From assembly GCF_030315745.1 (NCBI RefSeq), contig NZ_JASXSH010000002.1, positions 124,001-188,000 of the forward strand: a stretch of DNA of 64,000 nucleotides, in the 5' to 3' direction. Source of the DNA: Gordonia heveisoli (GTDB lineage: Bacteria > Actinomycetota > Actinomycetes > Mycobacteriales > Mycobacteriaceae). The notes beneath the pieces were generated by a model. The model was not told where the DNA came from. It did not search any database and saw only the letters and a program-made list of their open reading frames with translations. The position numbers were made by a program, and so were the translations under genes. Shown piece after piece: positions 18,466 to 28,151 of this stretch (positions are counted from its first letter, which is position 1; the number at the start of each line of letters is the position of its first letter).

Positions 18466-18537
18466 CTGGGGTACCAGGACTCGAACCTAGAATGGCTGAA
18501 CCAGAATCAGCTGTGTTGCCAATTACACCATACCCCA
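18466..18537 (-). tRNA. tRNA-Gln (anticodon CUG)
   Basis: 72 bases: acceptor TGGGGTA with TACCCCA, anticodon stem GCTGA/TCAGC around TTCTGGT (anticodon CTG, reading CAG), and a T-arm with GGTTCGAGTCC. Discriminator G, no encoded CCA. The neighbouring gltX and gatCAB genes are relevant: in most actinobacteria Gln-tRNA is made by GltX mischarging tRNA-Gln followed by GatCAB transamidation. Confidence 0.93.
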
Positions 18538-18623
18538 AGGTTTTCTCGATTCCTTGCGGTCTCGAACCGAGAAGAACATTAGCAAACACTTAGGGGTCAA
18601 CTACAAATCGCCTGGTCAAAGGC

Positions 18624-20102
18624 CTATTTTGCCGAGAGTTCGGCAGCCGCCGCCAGTCGCGCGAGGCTCTTATCGCGGCCCAGGATCTCCATCGACTCGA
18701 ACAGCGGCGGACTCACCTGCGAGCCGGTGACAGCCACCCGCACCGGACCGAAGGCCTTCCGCGGCTTGAGCTCCAATCCGTCCACCAGAGCCGCGTTGAG
18801 GGCCTCCTGGAGTGCCTCGGTTGTCCACTCCGGGAGCGCGGCGACAGCCTCGATGGCGGCCTGCAGCACAGGTACCGCGTCGGCACCCAGATTCTTGTTC
18901 GCCGACTTCTCGTCGATCTCGAACTCGTCGTCGGACACGTAGGCGAACTTGATCAGATCCCAGGCCTCACCGAGTACCTGGATACGGGTCTGGACGAGGT
19001 CGGCGAGTGCGCCGAAGACGGCATCGTCGGCGTCCGCGGGCAGCGCGCCGTGTCCCACCAGGTAGGCCTTCAGTCGCGCCGCGAAGTCGGTTGGTTCCAG
19101 CCGGCGGATGTGTTCGGCGTTGATCGCGTCGGCCTTCTTCTGGTCGAAGCGGGCGGGATTCGAATTCACCTGCCGCACATCGAAGGCCGCGATCATCTCG
19201 TCGAGGGTGAACACATCGGAATCGCCGGAGTAGCCCCAGCCGAGCAAGGCCAGGTAGTTGAGCAACCCCTCCGGGATGAAGCCGCGGTCGCGGTGATGGA
19301 ACAGATTCGACTCCGGGTCGCGCTTGGAGAGCTTCTTGTTGCCCTCCCCCATCACGAAGGGCAGATGCCCGAAGACCGGCACCGCGTCGGCGACCCCGAT
19401 GCGGATGAGCGCCTCGTACAGCGCGATCTGACGCGGCGTGGACGACAGCAGGTCCTCACCGCGCAGCACGTGCGTGATCTTCATCATCGCGTCGTCGACC
19501 GGATTGACCAGGGTGTAGAGCGGATCGCCGTTCGCGCGGGTGAGCGCGAAGTCGGGCACCGTGCCCGCCTTGATCGTCGTGGTGCCGCGAACGAGGTCGT
19601 CCCACGCGATGTCGGCATCCGGCATACGCAGCCGCACAACAGCTTTGCGTCCCTCGGCGACATACGCGGCACGCTGCTCGTCGGTGAGGTCACGATCGAA
19701 GTTGTCGTAGCCGAGTTTCGGGTCGCGGCCGGCCGCCCGATGCCGGGCCTCGACCTCCTCCGGGGTCGAGAAGGCCTCGTAGGCCTCCCCCGCCGCCAGC
19801 AGCCGACGGACCACATCGTGGTGGATCTCACGCCGCTGCGACTGCCGGTAGGGGCCGTACGGACCGCCGACCTCGGGTCCCTCGTCCCAGTTCAGTCCCA
19901 GCCATCGCAGCGATTCGAGGATCGCGTCGTAGGACTCCTGACTGTCGCGCGCCGCGTCGGTGTCCTCGATGCGGAAGACGAAGGTGCCGCCGTCGTGGCG
20001 GGCCTGCACGAAGTTGAACAGCGCGGTGCGGACCATGCCGACATGCGGGGTTCCGGTCGGCGACGGGCAGAATCGGACGCGCACAGCACTGTTCTCGGTC
20101 AT
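18624..20102 (-). CDS. gltX: glutamyl-tRNA synthetase
   Basis: 492 residues, class I synthetase. The HIGH-type signature is in [11 protein letters not shown] (near residues 13-23) and the KMSKS-type signature is KLSKR (near 255). It attaches Glu to tRNA-Glu and, where no GlnRS exists, also to tRNA-Gln for GatCAB; gatB, gatA and gatC all lie in this window. It sits just upstream of the tRNA-Gln and tRNA-Glu genes on the same strand. Confidence 0.95.
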   Translation of the reverse strand: MTENSAVRVRFCPSPTGTPHVGMVRTALFNFVQARHDGGTFVFRIEDTDAARDSQESYDAILESLRWLGLNWDEGPEVGGPYGPYRQSQRREIHHDVVRRLLAAGEAYEAFSTPEEVEARHRAAGRDPKLGYDNFDRDLTDEQRAAYVAEGRKAVVRLRMPDADIAWDDLVRGTTTIKAGTVPDFALTRANGDPLYTLVNPVDDAMMKITHVLRGEDLLSSTPRQIALYEALIRIGVADAVPVFGHLPFVMGEGNKKLSKRDPESNLFHHRDRGFIPEGLLNYLALLGWGYSGDSDVFTLDEMIAAFDVRQVNSNPARFDQKKADAINAEHIRRLEPTDFAARLKAYLVGHGALPADADDAVFGALADLVQTRIQVLGEAWDLIKFAYVSDDEFEIDEKSANKNLGADAVPVLQAAIEAVAALPEWTTEALQEALNAALVDGLELKPRKAFGPVRVAVTGSQVSPPLFESMEILGRDKSLARLAAAAELSAK

Positions 20103-20175
20103 GCCCTCGAGCGTATCGAACCGCCGGTCGCGTCCTGTCGAGTCCCCGAACTCACCGCGGCGAGCGTGTGGGCGT

Positions 20176-20994
20176 TCAGCGCTGGCGCGCCAAGAACTCC
20201 ACCAGCAGTCGATTCACCTCGGCGGGCTGCTCCAGATAGCCGTAGTGACCAGCCTTGGCGACCTCGGCATATTCGCCACCGGGGATCGCCTCGGCGACCT
20301 CACGGGCGAGCCTGGGCGGCAGGGTGCGGTCGTCGGCGAATCCGATCACCAGCGCCGGCCGGGTGATCCCGCGGTAGGCGGCCAGTCGATCGAGTTCGCG
20401 GTGATGCAGTTCCAGTTGTGCGCGCACCCCCGGAGTCACCTTCTGTGGTGAGAACCCGATGATGTCGAGCCAGTCGCGCGCACTGCGGTCGTCGGCGAGG
20501 GTGTGCGGCGACAGATTCAGATGAGCGGTGATCGCCGCCTCGTATTCGCGCGGGAGTGTGATGTTGTTGTCATAGAGCGCCCGTTCGCCCGCCGAGATGG
20601 CTTCTTGCAGAGGCGTACTGCGACCGTAGGTGGCCAGCATCACCGCGGCGCGGACAAGATCGGGACGCGCCAGGGCGAGTTCCTGGGTGATGCGCGCGCC
20701 CAATGAGGTACCGACCACCAGCGCGGGTCCACCGAGATGCTCGATCAGGGCGGCGGTGTCGGCGACCATGTCGTCGATGGTGAAACCGTCGCCGCATTCC
20801 GACGACGGGGCGATGCCACGGTTGTCGAAGGTCACCACCCGGTACCCGGCTTTCACCAGCGCCGGCTGCTGATTCGCCCGCCACACCCGGCCGGGGCTGC
20901 CGGTACCCATCACCATGACGACCAGCGGGCCGTCGCCGGTGGACTCGTAGGCGAGGTCGATGCCGTTGAGGCGGGCGATCGTCGGGGCGGTCAC
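20176..20994 (-). CDS. alpha/beta hydrolase
   Basis: 272 residues with a complete alpha/beta hydrolase triad pattern: oxyanion region MGTGSPG, nucleophile elbow GTSLGA (Ser near 95), acid in the FADDRTLP region and His in [11 protein letters not shown] (near 247). No signal peptide. The substrate is not evident; the fold is shared by esterases, C-C hydrolases and epoxide hydrolases. Its GTG start overlaps the stop of the fumarylacetoacetate-hydrolase-like gene (GTGA), so the two are coupled and may act in one catabolic route. Confidence 0.82.
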   Translation of the reverse strand: MTAPTIARLNGIDLAYESTGDGPLVVMVMGTGSPGRVWRANQQPALVKAGYRVVTFDNRGIAPSSECGDGFTIDDMVADTAALIEHLGGPALVVGTSLGARITQELALARPDLVRAAVMLATYGRSTPLQEAISAGERALYDNNITLPREYEAAITAHLNLSPHTLADDRSARDWLDIIGFSPQKVTPGVRAQLELHHRELDRLAAYRGITRPALVIGFADDRTLPPRLAREVAEAIPGGEYAEVAKAGHYGYLEQPAEVNRLLVEFLARQR

Positions 20995-21764
20995 GGCTTG
21001 TCCACCACCGGATTCGACAATGTGCCCAGACCTTCGACGGTTACCGAAACCCGTTGTCCGGCAATCATCGGACCGATCCCCTCGGGGGTGCCGGTCAGGA
21101 TCACGTCACCCGGCAGCAGCGTCATCACACCGGAGATCCATTCCACGATCTTGCCGATGTCGTGCAGCATCAGCGACGTCCGGCTGCGCTGACGCACCTC
21201 ACCGTCGAGTTCGGTCCGCAGTTCGACGTCGGCCGGGTCGAAATCGGTCTCGATCCACGGCCCGAGCGGACAGAAGGTGTCATACCCCTTGGCCCGGGTC
21301 CACTGACCGTCGATCGCCTGCTGATCGCGCGCGGTGACGTCGTTGGCCACCGTAAAACCGAGGATCACGTCGTTGGCCTGCGCGGCCTTCACGTCCTTAC
21401 ACGGACGCCCGATGACGATCGCCAGTTCGCCTTCGAAGTCGACCCGTTCCGATGACGGCGGCCGGACGATGGGAACCTCCGGGCCGACGATCGAGGTGTT
21501 CGGCTTGATGAAGATGACCGGGTCGGCGGGGGCCTCGCCACCCATCTCGGCGGCGTGGGCCGCGTAGTTCTTGCCGATGCAGATCACCTTGCTCGCCAGG
21601 ATCGGAGCCAGCAGTCGCACGTCGGCGAGCGGCCAGGATCGGCCGGTGAAGGTCGGGGTCCCGAAGGGATGTTCGGCGATCTCGGCCGCGACCGGACCGT
21701 TCTCACCGTCGGTGATCGAGACGAAGGCGACACCGTCCGGACTGGCGATTCGAGCTAGACGCAT
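20991..21764 (-). CDS. fumarylacetoacetate hydrolase family protein
   Basis: 257 residues. The FAH catalytic domain begins near SKVICIGKNYAAHAAEMG, with metal-binding FEGELAIVIGR and the later TGTPEGIGPMIAG loop. Family members hydrolyse or decarboxylate 2-oxo acids such as hydroxyhept-diene-dioate or acylpyruvates. ATG 21764 (MRLARIASPDGVAF) was preferred to an upstream in-frame start because the family begins there. It heads a two-gene operon with the alpha/beta hydrolase. Confidence 0.87.
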   Translation of the reverse strand: MRLARIASPDGVAFVSITDGENGPVAAEIAEHPFGTPTFTGRSWPLADVRLLAPILASKVICIGKNYAAHAAEMGGEAPADPVIFIKPNTSIVGPEVPIVRPPSSERVDFEGELAIVIGRPCKDVKAAQANDVILGFTVANDVTARDQQAIDGQWTRAKGYDTFCPLGPWIETDFDPADVELRTELDGEVRQRSRTSLMLHDIGKIVEWISGVMTLLPGDVILTGTPEGIGPMIAGQRVSVTVEGLGTLSNPVVDKP

Positions 21765-21910
21765 GGCGTAAACCCTATCGCACCGCCCGATCTCACCTGT
21801 TGGAACCGAGTTGGCCACCCCCGAGTCCAGTTCTAGAATGTGGACGAACTGTTCCAATATTTGGGATTGCAATTCGTGCCGACCCTTTCGATCAGACCTT
21901 GCGAGGTGAG

Positions 21911-23122
21911 ATGTACACGACCGCCGCCCCGATCACCGTGCGCCGACGCTGGACCATGCTGGGTTGTTCACTCCTCGCCGCCGTGACGACCACCACCATC
22001 GTGAGTGGCCCGGCCTATCTGATCCCGGCCTGGCATTCCGACGAGGGCATGTCTCTGACCGAGGCCTCGACTCTCGCCACCGTGCCGACCATCGGCTTGA
22101 TGCTGGCCATCTTCGGCTGGGGTGTGATGCTCGACCGCTATGGCGAACGACGCATCCTGATCCTGTCGCTGTGCATCTCGCTGGCCGGGGCGACCGGCGC
22201 GGCCCTCGCCGCCCTGGCCAATGCCCCGTATCCGGTGCTGGCCGCCGCCATGTTCGTCGGCGGTGTGGGATCGGGAGCCGCGAACGGGGCCAGCGGACGC
22301 ATCGTCGTCGGATGGTTCCCACCGGGACAGCGCGGCACGGCGATGGGCGTACGCCAGATGGCGCAGCCGCTGGGTATCGGCTTGTGCGCACTGACCATGG
22401 CGGCCACCGCCTCCGAGGTGAGTGTCGGTGCCGCACTGATGATCCCGGCGGCAGTCACCGCGGCCGGCCTGCTGGGCGTGATCGTCGGGATCAGCGATCC
22501 GCCCCGACCGGCGGCCGCCACCGGCCCGCAACCGGCGATGACCGCGTCAAATCCCTACCGCGAGAGCACCTTCCTGATACGGGTCCACGTGGTCAGTGCA
22601 CTACTTGTCGTCCCCCAGACGATGCTGTGGACTTTCGTGCCGACCTGGCTGATCGTCGGGCACGGGTGGTCGCCGACGACTGCGGGCCTACTCATCACCA
22701 TCACCCAGGTGACTGGCGCCTTCGGTCGGATCGCGGCCGGCCGGTGGTCTGATGTGTGGTCCTCGCGGATGCGGCCGATCCGGGTCATCTCGGCCGTCGC
22801 GATCGTCGCCATGATCGCGCTGGCCGTCACCGATTGGCTCGACAGCCCGGTTGCCGTCGCCCTGATGGTCGTCGCCTCCATCGTCACCGTCGCCGACAAC
22901 GGGCTGGCCTTCACCGCGATAGCCGAGTACGCCGGTCCCGAGTGGAGCGGCCGCGGACTGGCCGTACAGAACACCGGGCAGTACCTGGTCACCGCCGCGG
23001 CGACACCGGCCTTCGGCGCCCTGATCGCCGCGATCGGCTTTCCGTTCGCCTTCGCCGTCGCGGCGATCGCGCCGGTACTGGCCACCCCGCTGGTGCCCGA
23101 CGATCATCCGCCCCGGCACTGA
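21911..23122 (+). CDS. major facilitator superfamily transporter
   Basis: 403 residues with about twelve hydrophobic segments. The loop between segments 2 and 3 reads GWGVMLDRYGERR, the usual MFS signature, and the second half repeats it as GRIAAGRWSD. The ATG at 21911 follows GCGAGGTGAG. Mycobacteria have an MFS gene at the same place; the substrate is unknown. It is divergent from the FAH operon and could export or import a related carboxylate (inference). Short 17-bp repeats and a terminator follow. Confidence 0.85.
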   Translation: MYTTAAPITVRRRWTMLGCSLLAAVTTTTIVSGPAYLIPAWHSDEGMSLTEASTLATVPTIGLMLAIFGWGVMLDRYGERRILILSLCISLAGATGAALAALANAPYPVLAAAMFVGGVGSGAANGASGRIVVGWFPPGQRGTAMGVRQMAQPLGIGLCALTMAATASEVSVGAALMIPAAVTAAGLLGVIVGISDPPRPAAATGPQPAMTASNPYRESTFLIRVHVVSALLVVPQTMLWTFVPTWLIVGHGWSPTTAGLLITITQVTGAFGRIAAGRWSDVWSSRMRPIRVISAVAIVAMIALAVTDWLDSPVAVALMVVASIVTVADNGLAFTAIAEYAGPEWSGRGLAVQNTGQYLVTAAATPAFGALIAAIGFPFAFAVAAIAPVLATPLVPDDHPPRH

Positions 23123-23128
23123 ACGCAC

Positions 23129-23202
23129 GACAGCACTGGATAAACGACAGCACCGGATAAACGACAGCACCGGATAAACGACAGCACCGGATAAACGACA
23201 GC
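23129..23202. repeat. 17-bp tandem repeat after the MFS gene
   Basis: Four units of GACAGCACCGGATAAAC begin at 23129 (one T substitution), 23146, 23163 and 23180, then GACAGC continues into the terminator stem. It starts six bases past the MFS stop. No spacers and no dyad symmetry. Confidence 0.92.
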
Positions 23203-23232
23203 GGCCGGCCTCCCGTGGGGAGACCGGCCGCT
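23200..23232. terminator. hairpin between MFS and leuB
   Basis: AGCGGCCGG (23200-23208) pairs with CCGGCCGCT (23224-23232), with an inner CTCCC/GGGAG pairing. It lies between convergent genes and has no T run, so it is likely a bidirectional, GC-type terminator. Confidence 0.65.
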
Positions 23233-23251
23233 GCGATGTGAGATCGCCTGC

Positions 23252-24262
23252 TCAGACGCGGGCCAAGATCCGATCACCGATCTGATCGGTGCTCAGAACC
23301 TCACCGGCGCGTGCGGCGACGTCGGCCTTGACCGCCACCTCGACACGATCGGCGTCGGCCTCACGGCCCAGGTGGCGCAGCAACAGTGCCGCCGACAGGA
23401 TCGCGGCGGTGGGATCCGCCTTACCCTGCCCGGCGATGTCGGGTGCGCTGCCGTGGACCGGCTCGAACATCGACGGGTTGGTGCCAGTGGCGTCGATGTT
23501 GCCCGACGCGGCCAGCCCGATACCACCGGTGACCGCGGCCGCCAGGTCGGTGATGATGTCGCCGAACAGGTTGTCGGTGACGATCACATCGAAGCGCGAC
23601 GGATCGGTGACGAGGTAGATCGTCGCGGCGTCGACATGGCAGTAGTCGGTGGTCACGTCGGGATACTCGCGGGCGACCTCCTCGACGGTCCGCGACCACA
23701 TCGACCCGGCGAAGGTCAGCACGTTGTTCTTGTGTACCAGCGTCAGCTTCTTCGCCCGTGCCTGCGCACGATCGAACGCGTAGCGCACCACACGTTCGAT
23801 GCCGAACCGGGTGTTGACGCTGACCTCGGTCGCCACCTCATGCGGGGTGCCGACGCGGATCGCACCACCGTTGCCGGTGTAGGGGCCCTCGGTGCCTTCC
23901 CGCACGACCACGAAGTCGATGGCCGGGTTACCCGCCAACGGCGAGTCCACCCCGTCCAGCAGCACCGACGGTCGCAGGTTCACATGGTGATCCATCGCGA
24001 ACCGCAGCTTGAGCAGGAAGCCGCGTTCGAGCACACCCGACGGCACCGACGGATCGCCGATGGCACCCAACAGGATGGCGTCGTGCTCACGCAGCGAGAC
24101 CAGGTCCTGCTCGGTGAGCAGTTCGCCGGTCGCGTGATAGCGGCGCGCGCCGAAGTCGAACTCGGTGGTGGTCAGCTCGGGGTCCAGCTTGCCGATCACC
24201 TTGAGGGCCTGCGCGGTGACCTCGGGGCCGATGCCGTCGCCGGCGATGACAGCGAGTTTCAC
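23252..24262 (-). CDS. leuB: 3-isopropylmalate dehydrogenase
   Basis: 336 residues. NAD-dependent oxidative decarboxylation of 3-isopropylmalate, third step of leucine synthesis. Motifs: GDGIGPEV at the N-terminus, the catalytic Lys region [12 protein letters not shown], the metal-binding [15 protein letters not shown] and the NAD-binding [15 protein letters not shown]. The GTG start overlaps the serA stop as GTGA, so it is translationally coupled to serA. Confidence 0.95.
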   Translation of the reverse strand: MKLAVIAGDGIGPEVTAQALKVIGKLDPELTTTEFDFGARRYHATGELLTEQDLVSLREHDAILLGAIGDPSVPSGVLERGFLLKLRFAMDHHVNLRPSVLLDGVDSPLAGNPAIDFVVVREGTEGPYTGNGGAIRVGTPHEVATEVSVNTRFGIERVVRYAFDRAQARAKKLTLVHKNNVLTFAGSMWSRTVEEVAREYPDVTTDYCHVDAATIYLVTDPSRFDVIVTDNLFGDIITDLAAAVTGGIGLAASGNIDATGTNPSMFEPVHGSAPDIAGQGKADPTAAILSAALLLRHLGREADADRVEVAVKADVAARAGEVLSTDQIGDRILARV

Positions 24263-25854
24263 GACAGGTCCACCTGCTTGATCAGGGTCGCCGACACCGA
24301 TTCGCCGATGGAGGCGACGAGATCGTCGGCGAGCTCACGGTCGATGCGGAGCAGCATGGTGGCGCCGCCGCCCTCGACGTCCTGCGACAGTGCGGCGGCG
24401 ACGATGTCGATGCCGGCGTTGCCGAGCAGGGTGCCCACCTTGCCCAGCGAACCGGGCTGGTCGGCGTAGCTGATGAGCAGGTTGCGGCCCTCGGCACGCA
24501 GGTCGAAGTTGCGGCCGTTGATGTTGACGACCTTCTCGACCTCGGCCGGACCGGTCAGCGTGCCGGCGACATTGACGACGCTGCCGTCGGCGAAGACCGC
24601 GCGCACGTCGACCTGGCTGCGGTGGTTGGGGCTCTCGGTGACGGTGACGACTTCTTGGGTCACACCGCGCTCGGCCGCGACGGCCGGTGCGTTGACGAAG
24701 GTGATCGGTTCGTCGACCACCGCCGAGAACAGGCCGCGCAGTGCGGACAGGCCCAGGATGTCGACCGGCGACGCGGACAGTTCGCCGGCGACCTCGACGG
24801 TCACCGCGGTCGGCTGAGCGTCCGCGACGACACCCACCAGGACACCGAGCTTGCGGGTCAGCTCCAGCCAGGGCGCGACCAGATCGTCGACCGGACCACC
24901 CGACACGTTGACGGCGTCCGGGACGAACTCACCCGCCAGCGCGAGCTTCACACTCTTGGCGACGTCGGTGCCCGCCCGATCCTGGGCCTCGGCGGTCGAT
25001 GCGCCCAGGTGCGGGGTGACGACGACCTGCGGCAGGTCGAACAGCGGCGAGTCGGTGCACGGTTCGGTGTTGAACACATCCAGGCCGGCGCCGCGCACGC
25101 GGCCGTCCTTGATGGCCTCGGCGAGTGCGGCCTCGTCGATCAGGCCACCGCGGGCGGCGTTGACGATGATGACACCCGGCTTGACCTTGGTCAGCTGCTC
25201 GGTCCCGATGAGACCGGCGGTCTCCTTGGTCTTGGGCAGGTGGATGGTGATGAAGTCGGCGCGCTCGAGCAGTTCGTCGAGGGTGACCAGTTCGATGCCC
25301 AACTGCGCGGCGCGGGCGGCCGAGGCATACGGGTCGTAGGCGATGACGGTGGTCTCGAAGGAGGCCAGACGCTGCGCGGCCAACTGGCCGATGCGGCCGA
25401 GGCCGACGACACCGACGGTCTTGCCGAACAGCTCGACACCCGAGAACGACGAACGCTTCCAGGTCTTCTCGCGCAGGGTGGCGTCGGCGGCGGGCACCTG
25501 ACGGGCGGTCGACATCAGCAGCGCGACGGCGTGCTCGGCTGCCGAGTGGATATTCGAGGTGGGCGCGTTGACCACCATGACGCCGCGCTCGGTGGCCGCC
25601 GGGACGTCGACGTTGTCGAGTCCGACACCCGCGCGGGCGATGATCTTCAGGTTCTTGCCCGCCTCCAGCACCTCGGCGTCGACGGTGGTGGCCGAACGCA
25701 CCAGGATGGCGTCGGCGTCGACGACGGCCTCGAGCAGTTTGGGGCGGTCCGGGCCGTCGACCCAGCGAACTTCGACACCATCGCCGAGGGCCTCGACGGT
25801 GGACGGTGCCAGTTTGTCGGCGATCAGGACTACGGGACGGCCTGCAGAGCTCAC
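24259..25854 (-). CDS. serA: D-3-phosphoglycerate dehydrogenase, long ACT-containing form
   Basis: 531 residues, the actinobacterial long form: catalytic and NAD domains (residues 1-~315), an allosteric substrate-binding domain, and a C-terminal ACT domain (near 455-528) that binds serine for feedback inhibition. Visible are [31 protein letters not shown] (catalytic Arg) and TPHLGAST (catalytic His). GTG 25854 is preceded by TTTGGAG. It commits 3-phosphoglycerate to serine and shares a transcript with leuB. Confidence 0.95.
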   Translation of the reverse strand: MSSAGRPVVLIADKLAPSTVEALGDGVEVRWVDGPDRPKLLEAVVDADAILVRSATTVDAEVLEAGKNLKIIARAGVGLDNVDVPAATERGVMVVNAPTSNIHSAAEHAVALLMSTARQVPAADATLREKTWKRSSFSGVELFGKTVGVVGLGRIGQLAAQRLASFETTVIAYDPYASAARAAQLGIELVTLDELLERADFITIHLPKTKETAGLIGTEQLTKVKPGVIIVNAARGGLIDEAALAEAIKDGRVRGAGLDVFNTEPCTDSPLFDLPQVVVTPHLGASTAEAQDRAGTDVAKSVKLALAGEFVPDAVNVSGGPVDDLVAPWLELTRKLGVLVGVVADAQPTAVTVEVAGELSASPVDILGLSALRGLFSAVVDEPITFVNAPAVAAERGVTQEVVTVTESPNHRSQVDVRAVFADGSVVNVAGTLTGPAEVEKVVNINGRNFDLRAEGRNLLISYADQPGSLGKVGTLLGNAGIDIVAAALSQDVEGGGATMLLRIDRELADDLVASIGESVSATLIKQVDLS

Positions 25855-26196
25855 GTCATATCTCCAAAGTCATGCTTGTGGGTGGACGAATCCAAGGTCT
25901 TCATCGGTGGTGACGCCGAGCACCGATACGCGGCCGATGCGTGGGCGTCGAGCAACTTCGACTAGTCAGTTTAGAGGTCGCCGCACCAGCGATGAACAGG
26001 CGGTTGCCCTCGGTCGGGTTCATCCCGTGCGCGGAACATGTGGATTGTGATGGGTATTACGGATAGGTTGCAATGCAACTGCGGGTCGATTCCGCGGCGG
26101 CGGCAGTCTGCTTGTGCCCGGTACCGTGTGTCGAGCGCCTGCCGCACCCATATCGGTGGGCGCATTTTGGGTGTCGACGAGCGAAAGTGGATGTGA
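25855..26196. other. 342-base gap between serA and the protease gene
   Basis: Divergent intergenic region. It contains the serA ribosome site (TTTGGAG) and an AT-richer stretch near 26040-26080. I see no coding frame, tRNA, clear riboswitch or strong hairpin. It must hold the promoters of both neighbours, which I cannot place with confidence. Confidence 0.5.
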
Positions 26197-26862
26197 ATGA
26201 TTAGGAAGCTGACAGCACTGTTGGCGGTTCTGGCTGCGACCGTGCTGGTGGTCCTGAGCGCGGGTTCGGTCACCGCAGCTCCGGCCAAGGCCCCCATCGG
26301 AGGTGGCTCGGGCATCCTCGTCCTCAAGGGCGGGAACTCGGCAGCCGCATGCACGCTGACCACCATCGGAAAATCTGCGACCGGCAAATTGATCGGCATC
26401 ACCGCCGGCCACTGCGGTAAGGCGTCGCAGAAGGTCTACTCCGAGACGTTCCAGGATCGCGGACAGATCGGCACCATCACCTATTCGGCTCCCGATCTCG
26501 ACATGGCCATCATCGAGTTCCGACCGGACAAGGTCGTCCCCCTGCGCAGCGTGCGCGGGCTGACCATCCGCACCGTCGACACCCGTCCCATCGGTTTCCC
26601 GACCATCGCTTGCAAGCAGGGCCGCACCACCGGCAGCACCTGCGGGATCGCCTGGTTCTCCGAGGGCGACGTGCACGTCAGCCAGATGTGTGTGATCGAA
26701 GGCGACTCGGGTAGCCCCGTCGTCGTCGGCGACCGTCTCGTCGGCATGGTCAACGCCTACTACTTCCTCGGTTGCGTCGGACCGGAGACCGGTACCAACA
26801 TCGGACCGATCCTCAAGCGCATCCGCTCGCTGGACGCCTACAAGGGTTACCGCCCGATCTGA
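26197..26862 (+). CDS. secreted trypsin/chymotrypsin-like serine protease (S1 family)
   Basis: 221 residues. The first ~28 form a Sec signal peptide (MIRKLTALLAVLAATVLVVL...VTAA). The catalytic triad is readable: H72 in TAGHC, D102 in DLDMAI and S171 in GDSGSP. Cysteines flank the His and Ser sites as in actinobacterial S1 proteases. There is no obvious propeptide, unlike streptogrisins, so activation or inhibition would need another mechanism. It is not part of the conserved mycobacterial gene order and begins a group of exported proteins. Confidence 0.88.
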   Translation: MIRKLTALLAVLAATVLVVLSAGSVTAAPAKAPIGGGSGILVLKGGNSAAACTLTTIGKSATGKLIGITAGHCGKASQKVYSETFQDRGQIGTITYSAPDLDMAIIEFRPDKVVPLRSVRGLTIRTVDTRPIGFPTIACKQGRTTGSTCGIAWFSEGDVHVSQMCVIEGDSGSPVVVGDRLVGMVNAYYFLGCVGPETGTNIGPILKRIRSLDAYKGYRPI

Positions 26863-26880
26863 TCGTTCGCAGTTCTCGTC

Positions 26881-26917
26881 GTCGCGCCCCGGGTGATTCA
26901 TTCGCCCGGGGCGCGAC
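26881..26917 (+). terminator. terminator after the protease gene
   Basis: A 13-bp perfect GC-rich stem pairs GTCGCGCCCCGGG (26881-26893) with its complement at 26905-26917. It lies 18 bases past the stop, with no T run. Confidence 0.65.
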
Positions 26918-27035
26918 GCGTTGTCGGCCAGAGAGTCCGACCGCACGGCCGGTATCCGCCGCCCAGCAATGTTCCTCGCGGTGAAGTTTGTGCGCTATGC
27001 TCCATTCTTCGAAATTCTCGACTGGGGAGGAAACG

Positions 27036-28034
27036 ATGAATCCATTGCGACCGAAGAAGTGGGCTCTCGCCGCGATCGTCGCAGCAGCAGCGTTGACCGC
27101 GACCGCGTGTGGCTCGGACGGTGACAACGCCGACGCCGCCGCGGGGTCGGCCGACAAGGACAGCTGCACGACCGCAGCGGGTGTGATCGTCGGCTCCACG
27201 CTGACCAAGCTGAACCCGGTCGACGGCAAATACGTCGTCATCCCGACTGACGATGCCGGAATGGTCGCCTCGATCACGGATGTGAACCTCAAGTCGCAGA
27301 CGCAGCAGTTGGTTGACTTGCGGGCCAAGTTCAACGCGGCCGTCGAGAGTGGCGACACCGTTGCGGCCACCGAGGCCCGCAAGCAGATCAAGGCGCCGGC
27401 GAGCGCGATCGTCAACGCCTGCGACGCCGCGGTCCCCGACCAGGTCGCCCCGCTTAAATCATATCTGCCGCTCCTCGACAATCCTCCGACGAACCAGGTC
27501 GTCGGGGCGGAGACGACCGCTCCCCCCAAGACGACCGTGTCGGCCGACGCGGCGACGTACACCGTCGGAGGCACCACTCTGAAGGTTGGCGAATCGGCTG
27601 TCGTGGCAGCATCGTCACTCAGCGCCGGATCCGGGGTAGCACCGGTGAAGATCACCGTGACGTCGGTGGAACCTGCTGGCGCTGGCGATATCAACGAGTT
27701 CAGTGCCGAGACACACGCCCAGGTCAAGGGAATGTTCTATGTGAAGTACACGGTCGAACGTCTCGATACGCCCGATGGCGGCGCTGACGGTATCAGCGCG
27801 TTCCGCTTCGACGGCATCACCGCGTCCGGCGACGAACTCAACCGCCTTATGCCCATCGGCGATTTCGACCAGTGTGACGACAGCAGCATCAGCTCCGGCA
27901 CCGGCTGCTCCATCCTGGCCACCGACAAGGCCGGTGCCACCCCGGCCAAGGTCGTCCTCACCGTCGACTCGACCATTGCCGACAAGTTCCCGACGGCGTA
28001 CCGCGAGTCTGCCGAGATCACCTGGGCGAAGTAG
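27036..28034 (+). CDS. predicted lipoprotein, function unknown
   Basis: 332 residues. The signal segment MNPLRPKKWALAAIVAAAAL ends in a lipobox-like TATAC with the lipidated Cys at 25. The mature part has an Ala-rich helical stretch (near 90-145) and a C-terminal beta-rich domain starting near TYTVGGTTLKVGESAVV, resembling the DUF4352-type immunoglobulin-like domains of surface lipoproteins (tentative). Cysteines at CDDSS and TGCSI could form a disulfide. The ribosome site GGGGAGG lies ideally before ATG 27036. I do not recognise a specific function. Confidence 0.78.
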   Translation: MNPLRPKKWALAAIVAAAALTATACGSDGDNADAAAGSADKDSCTTAAGVIVGSTLTKLNPVDGKYVVIPTDDAGMVASITDVNLKSQTQQLVDLRAKFNAAVESGDTVAATEARKQIKAPASAIVNACDAAVPDQVAPLKSYLPLLDNPPTNQVVGAETTAPPKTTVSADAATYTVGGTTLKVGESAVVAASSLSAGSGVAPVKITVTSVEPAGAGDINEFSAETHAQVKGMFYVKYTVERLDTPDGGADGISAFRFDGITASGDELNRLMPIGDFDQCDDSSISSGTGCSILATDKAGATPAKVVLTVDSTIADKFPTAYRESAEITWAK

Positions 28035-28087
28035 CCTTTCACTACACCGCCCGATCGGAGGCGCCGACTCAGGCGCGAAACCCACAA

Positions 28088-28126
28088 CACTGCGCCCAGA
28101 GGTGGATGTCACCTCAGGGCGCAGTG
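28088..28126. terminator. hairpin between the lipoprotein and CHAP genes
   Basis: CACTGCGCCC (28088-28097) pairs with GGGCGCAGTG (28117-28126), and within the loop GAGGTG pairs with CACCTC. It lies between convergent genes and so probably ends both transcripts. Confidence 0.7.
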
Positions 28127-28151
28127 CTGTGCGTGGGGGCCACGGTCGGCG

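Noticed and set aside
19050-20366. 438-codon plus-strand frame opposite gltX
   Set aside because: gltX signatures are complete on the minus strand; the antisense product is low-complexity and has no ribosome site.
23129-23202. CRISPR-like array
   Set aside because: The 17-bp units are directly adjacent with no unique spacers, no dyad and no cas genes nearby.
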